From Sialis fuliginosa (Eukaryota > Arthropoda > Insecta > Megaloptera > Sialidae): a stretch of 64,000 bases of DNA. Numbering within the stretch: position 1 is the first letter of the stretch; every line of letters starts with the position of its first letter. Below the pieces are notes generated by a model, which searched no databases, was not told the origin of the DNA, and worked only from the letters and a program-made list of their open reading frames with translations. The stretch spans positions 19,220,001-19,284,000 of the forward strand of contig OY540810.1 of the NCBI GenBank assembly GCA_961205875.1. The letters run 5' to 3'. Below are positions 61,095 to 64,000 of this stretch, one piece after another. The translations under genes were made by a program, and so were the position numbers.

Positions 61095-62218
61095 TAGGGT
61101 GCTTTTTTTTGCGACTATTTTTTTTTAACTCCCACCTCAAAATTTTCTTGGAAATACCTCAAAAAAAATTCCCTGAAAATTTGAGCCCTTAATATTAATA
61201 TTAAGTACTCGCTTTCAGCGTTTAAAGATTTCCCATTGAAAATACACGTAAACTTGAACTTTTTTTTTTTTACTTTTTATAGCTCAGAGGCATTTTATCC
61301 TATTTGAACGTTTGAAAAACCAAATTACGCAGAATTAAATGTTCTATAAAAGTATTTATTGCAACGAAACTGTAACTTACAAGGGTGAGACAGTACAGGT
61401 GTTTAAAGTCAAATTTTTCATGAATTTCTTGTTTTTTCATTGTTATTTCATAAATGGCTGAAAATACAGAAAAAATTTAAATAAAAAAGTTGTAGCAAAT
61501 TCAATTTTCTTCAAAAAAGATCCTGAGCATCGAATCTCTATTATTGATATTTTTCAAGATAATAAGCTTTTTGTTTTTTATGATTTACGATTTTCATGAA
61601 TTCGCGACTCTAATTATTAAAAACAATTTTTTTTTAAAGTTATTATCTACTTTTGCAAAGTCAAGAAGAAAAGAAAAGGTAAATAACCTCAAATAGATGT
61701 TCTTTATGTTCATGAAAATCGGAAATCATAAAAAACAAAAAGCTTATTATCTTGAAAAATATCAATAATAGAGATTTGATGCTCAGGATCTTTTTTGAAG
61801 AAAATTGAATTTGCTACAACTTTTTTATTTAAACTTTTTCTGTATTTTCAGCCATTTATGAAATAACAATGAAAAAACAAGAAATTCATGAAAAATTTGA
61901 CTTTAAACACCTGTACTGTCTCACCCTTGTAAGTTACAGTTTCGTTGCAATAAATACTTTTATAGAACATTTAATTCTGCGTAATTTGGTTTTTCAAACG
62001 TTCAAATAGGATAAAATGCCTCTGAGCTATAAAAAGTAAAAAAAAAAAAGTTCAAGTTTACGTGTATTTTCAATGGGAAATCTTTAAACGCTGAAAGCGA
62101 GTACTTAATATTAATATTAAGGGCTCAAATTTTCAGGGAGTTTTTTTTTGAGGTATTTCCAAGAAAATTTTGAGGTGGGAGTGAAAAAAAAAAAATAGTC
62201 GCAAAAAAAAGCACCCTA
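61095..62218. mobile_element. hAT-type long palindrome, ~510-bp arms
   Basis: Ends tagggtgcttttttttgcg and the inverted cgcaaaaaaaagcaccct(a), flanked by a perfect 8-bp duplication ATCGACAT (61087-61094 and 62219-62226). Arms 61095-61602 and 61709-62218 are almost identical, with a ~106-bp spacer. No transposase; non-autonomous. High arm identity suggests a recent insertion or arm-to-arm gene conversion. Confidence 0.93.
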
Positions 62219-62277
62219 ATCGACATGTTTATTAACTTCAGTATTTACTAGTCTTGAGGCTTCCGCGGTGGTCTTGA

Positions 62278-62411
62278 TATGGATCTTGGCTTCTGGGTGT
62301 AAGCCGCGTCGGTTTGGTCGTGTTATCGGCCAACGTTTCGTCACACATTGCAGTGGATATCTTCACACAGACGACCAAACCGACGCGGCTTACACCCAGA
62401 AGCCAAGATCC
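62278..62411. repeat. Palindromic hammerhead-like repeat, copy 3
   Basis: tatggatcttggcttctggg and its inverse ending aagccaagatccata close a ~134-bp hairpin. The left arm's inverse contains gatatccactgcaatgtgtg/acgaaacgttgg. The short right arm lacks this core, and the CTG of CTGAAGA is lost (gtgtgaaga). Confidence 0.65.
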
Positions 62412-62426
62412 ATATTCAGTATTTAC

Positions 62427-62479
62427 TATTTAGTTCAGATTCGTTTTAGCATATACCTAAAACGAATCTGAACTAAATA
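62427..62479. repeat. Perfect 22-bp hairpin, 9-base loop
   Basis: The left stem 62427-62448 begins tatttagttcagattcg and the right stem 62458-62479 is its exact inverse; the loop is gcatatacc. It lies just outside the preceding palindrome and may be a footprint or extension of it. Confidence 0.85.
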
Positions 62480-62496
62480 AATAACATATATTTTAT

Positions 62497-63237
62497 ACAG
62501 TGTATTCCAAGTTGATTAAGTCATAGGAAATTTAACATGGGGGCAATTAGAAGTGTTGTAGTAACCTTTGGTCAAATTTAACGATGTGTGATTGGTACAT
62601 TTTGAAATGCCGCCACAAAATTTAATAAAATAGTAATTAGTATTTTGTTTTCAAATTTATATCTGGCAAAAAATATTATTATAATTTTACCTAGGATGCT
62701 TACTTTAATTTCATTAATGTATTTTATTCTTTATTAAAGTTGAAAACAAAATACTGTTGATTAATTTAAAATTTATCAGTTATGCCCGGTATCATAAAGG
62801 GCCTAACAAATTTGTTAGCTAACAAACACTTTCAACTGAGATATCAAACTTATATGACAGTTCTTTTGGAGTTTGTTGATGACTTTGACAAGTTTCGCGC
62901 ACGCGTTGAAGGTAAATACAAACGGTATTAAAACAGTGGTGATGTTATGAAAATTATTTTGTACGGTCAAAGATGCCAACTGTGTTACAATTAGTTGAAG
63001 TGTCACTGCTCTAAATTCCATAACTAATCCATAGATACTAGTACAGTATTAATACCCCATTTGAATGTAATTGCTAGCTAACAAATTTTGTTAGGTCCTT
63101 TATAATACCGGGCATTAGTTTCGAGGCGGCATTTCAAATTGCACCAATCACGTTAAATTTGACCAAAGGTTACTACAACATTTCTAATTGTCCCCATGTT
63201 AAATTTCCTATGTCTTAATCAACTTGGAATACACTGT
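62497..63237. mobile_element. Foldback MITE interrupted by Harbinger MITE
   Basis: Ends acagtgtattccaagttgat and the inverted atcaacttggaatacactgt. Inner blocks pair too (aacctttggtcaaattta near 62570 with taaatttgaccaaaggtt near 63155; atgccgcc with ggcggcat). The flank TTAT occurs on both sides. Without the nested 332-bp MITE it would be 409 bp. Confidence 0.85.
62783..63114 (-). mobile_element. PIF/Harbinger-like MITE copy 3
   Basis: Ends tgcccggtatcataaaggg and the inverted cctttataataccgggca, with the duplication TTA (62780-62782 and 63115-63117). Inserted within the foldback at 62497. Ends have diverged from TGTCCGG to TGCCCGG on both sides in parallel. Confidence 0.87.
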
Positions 63238-63914
63238 TTATCGTGATTTGCAGTCATACATATGTATGTATGTATATTTTGTATATGTGTTAACCAGTAT
63301 GTAGAGTTACATTATTTGCAAATGCAAAATATTAATAATTACAGAGGCAATCGACAAAAACCCACTCACTTTATCATGGTGTATGTACAGGTATATACAA
63401 TCTATAATTTGATATCAATATGTGCTATTTATACTATGTAAATACATATATGTGTGTACTGTAGGTACTGGTACAATTTTTCAATAATGCGTTTTCTAAA
63501 ACTTATATGACATTTTTAATTTAATTTATTTTTGTGAATGCGTTAGAAAGTCAAAAACGAGAAACTTGTATTTTTAAAGTGATCTTATACATAAAGTGAA
63601 ATCACTACTTGAAATTGAGAATTCAAGTAGTGTTCAGTATTTTATAGCTCTGTCAGCTTTAGTCAATTTTTTAACTGTTATTTTCATTCATTTAACATTC
63701 AAATTGTCTAATTTAAAATCATATACATATGTTTTGTTTTATTTATATTTTTTAATCATATTAAATTTAAATGTCTTTAAAATTTTAAAAACTGCTGTAA
63801 AAGTAAAAATTAAAAATACAGTTTTTACTAAATAGATATCTACCGAATGATTATAATTAATAATCTAAGCGCTGAATGTTGACTAATATTTCATCTAGAA
63901 TAATACGAACTACC
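63238..63914. other. AT-rich, no gene supported
   Basis: An open stretch of 79 codons at 63596-63835 starts at GTG and translates to a Leu/Phe/Val-rich, membrane-like sequence. AT-rich DNA gives such frames by chance, and no ATG context or homology supports it. An ATGT run is near 63260. Confidence 0.4.
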
Positions 63915-64000
63915 CAGGGGCGTCCGCAGAAAATTTTTCAATGTGGAAGAAGCTTATAAACTAATAACTATGTCAATAAACATTTATTGCATTATTTTCA
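63915..64000 (+). mobile_element. Probable hAT-type element, cut by window end
   Basis: caggggcgtccgcagaaaat is a typical hAT-style left terminus (compare cagtggcgtag at 40202). The right end would lie outside the window, so the call cannot be confirmed. Confidence 0.4.

Noticed and set aside
63596..63835. 79-codon membrane-like open frame
   Set aside because: Starts at GTG, very AT-rich, and Leu/Phe/Val content is what AT-rich DNA gives by chance.

Overview
This window is AT-rich animal nuclear DNA, most likely from an insect and perhaps a hemipteran. The hints are CCTAA runs (the insect telomere motif), several Tc1/mariner, hAT and PIF/Harbinger-type non-autonomous transposons, an insect-style start context on the one convincing coding exon, and very long gene-poor intervals. 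There are no operons, rRNA, tRNA or CRISPR arrays that I can support. Species-level identity cannot be read from the sequence.

The only convincing host coding segment is an exon at 26474-26784 (+). It encodes 103 residues of an Asn/Lys/Arg-rich, low-complexity N-terminus and ends at a good splice donor, so the sequence to its right is probably intron. About 750 bases upstream of it are non-repetitive and probably hold the promoter and 5' UTR. Two much weaker exon-like islands lie upstream (6937-6997 and 9207-9273), and weak ORFs occur at 31561 and 50992.

Nearly everything else is mobile DNA, much of it in foldback (inverted-repeat) form. Ten hAT-type elements are bounded by 8-bp target-site duplications, nine perfect and one 6/8: 20371-22589, 22610-24019, 34033-34323, 37407-38404, 39081-39388, 40202-40464, 42366-42615, 45679-47383, 49798-50289, 58176-58459 and 61095-62218 are the hAT-like set (eleven in all, ten perfect, 58176 at 6/8). 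Three PIF/Harbinger-like MITE copies (38439, 53416, 62783) have TWA duplications. A decayed Tc1-type transposon with recognisable catalytic motifs fills 35186-36808. A TA-flanked element at 15111-16391 carries a 10-bp GATC minisatellite. Nesting is common: a TTAA-flanked element inside a hAT (45837-46584), a Tc1-like palindrome inside a hAT (20463-22238), a hAT inside an older repeat whose other copy shows the empty site (49798-50289 versus about 19030), and a Harbinger MITE inside a foldback (62783-63114).

I found no obviously new multi-gene system. The points most worth a second look are: a sequence module shared by three elements with unrelated termini; four hAT insertions at nearly the same octamer; a hammerhead-ribozyme-like core recurring in two palindromic repeat families; and palindromes with arms of 500-750 bp.
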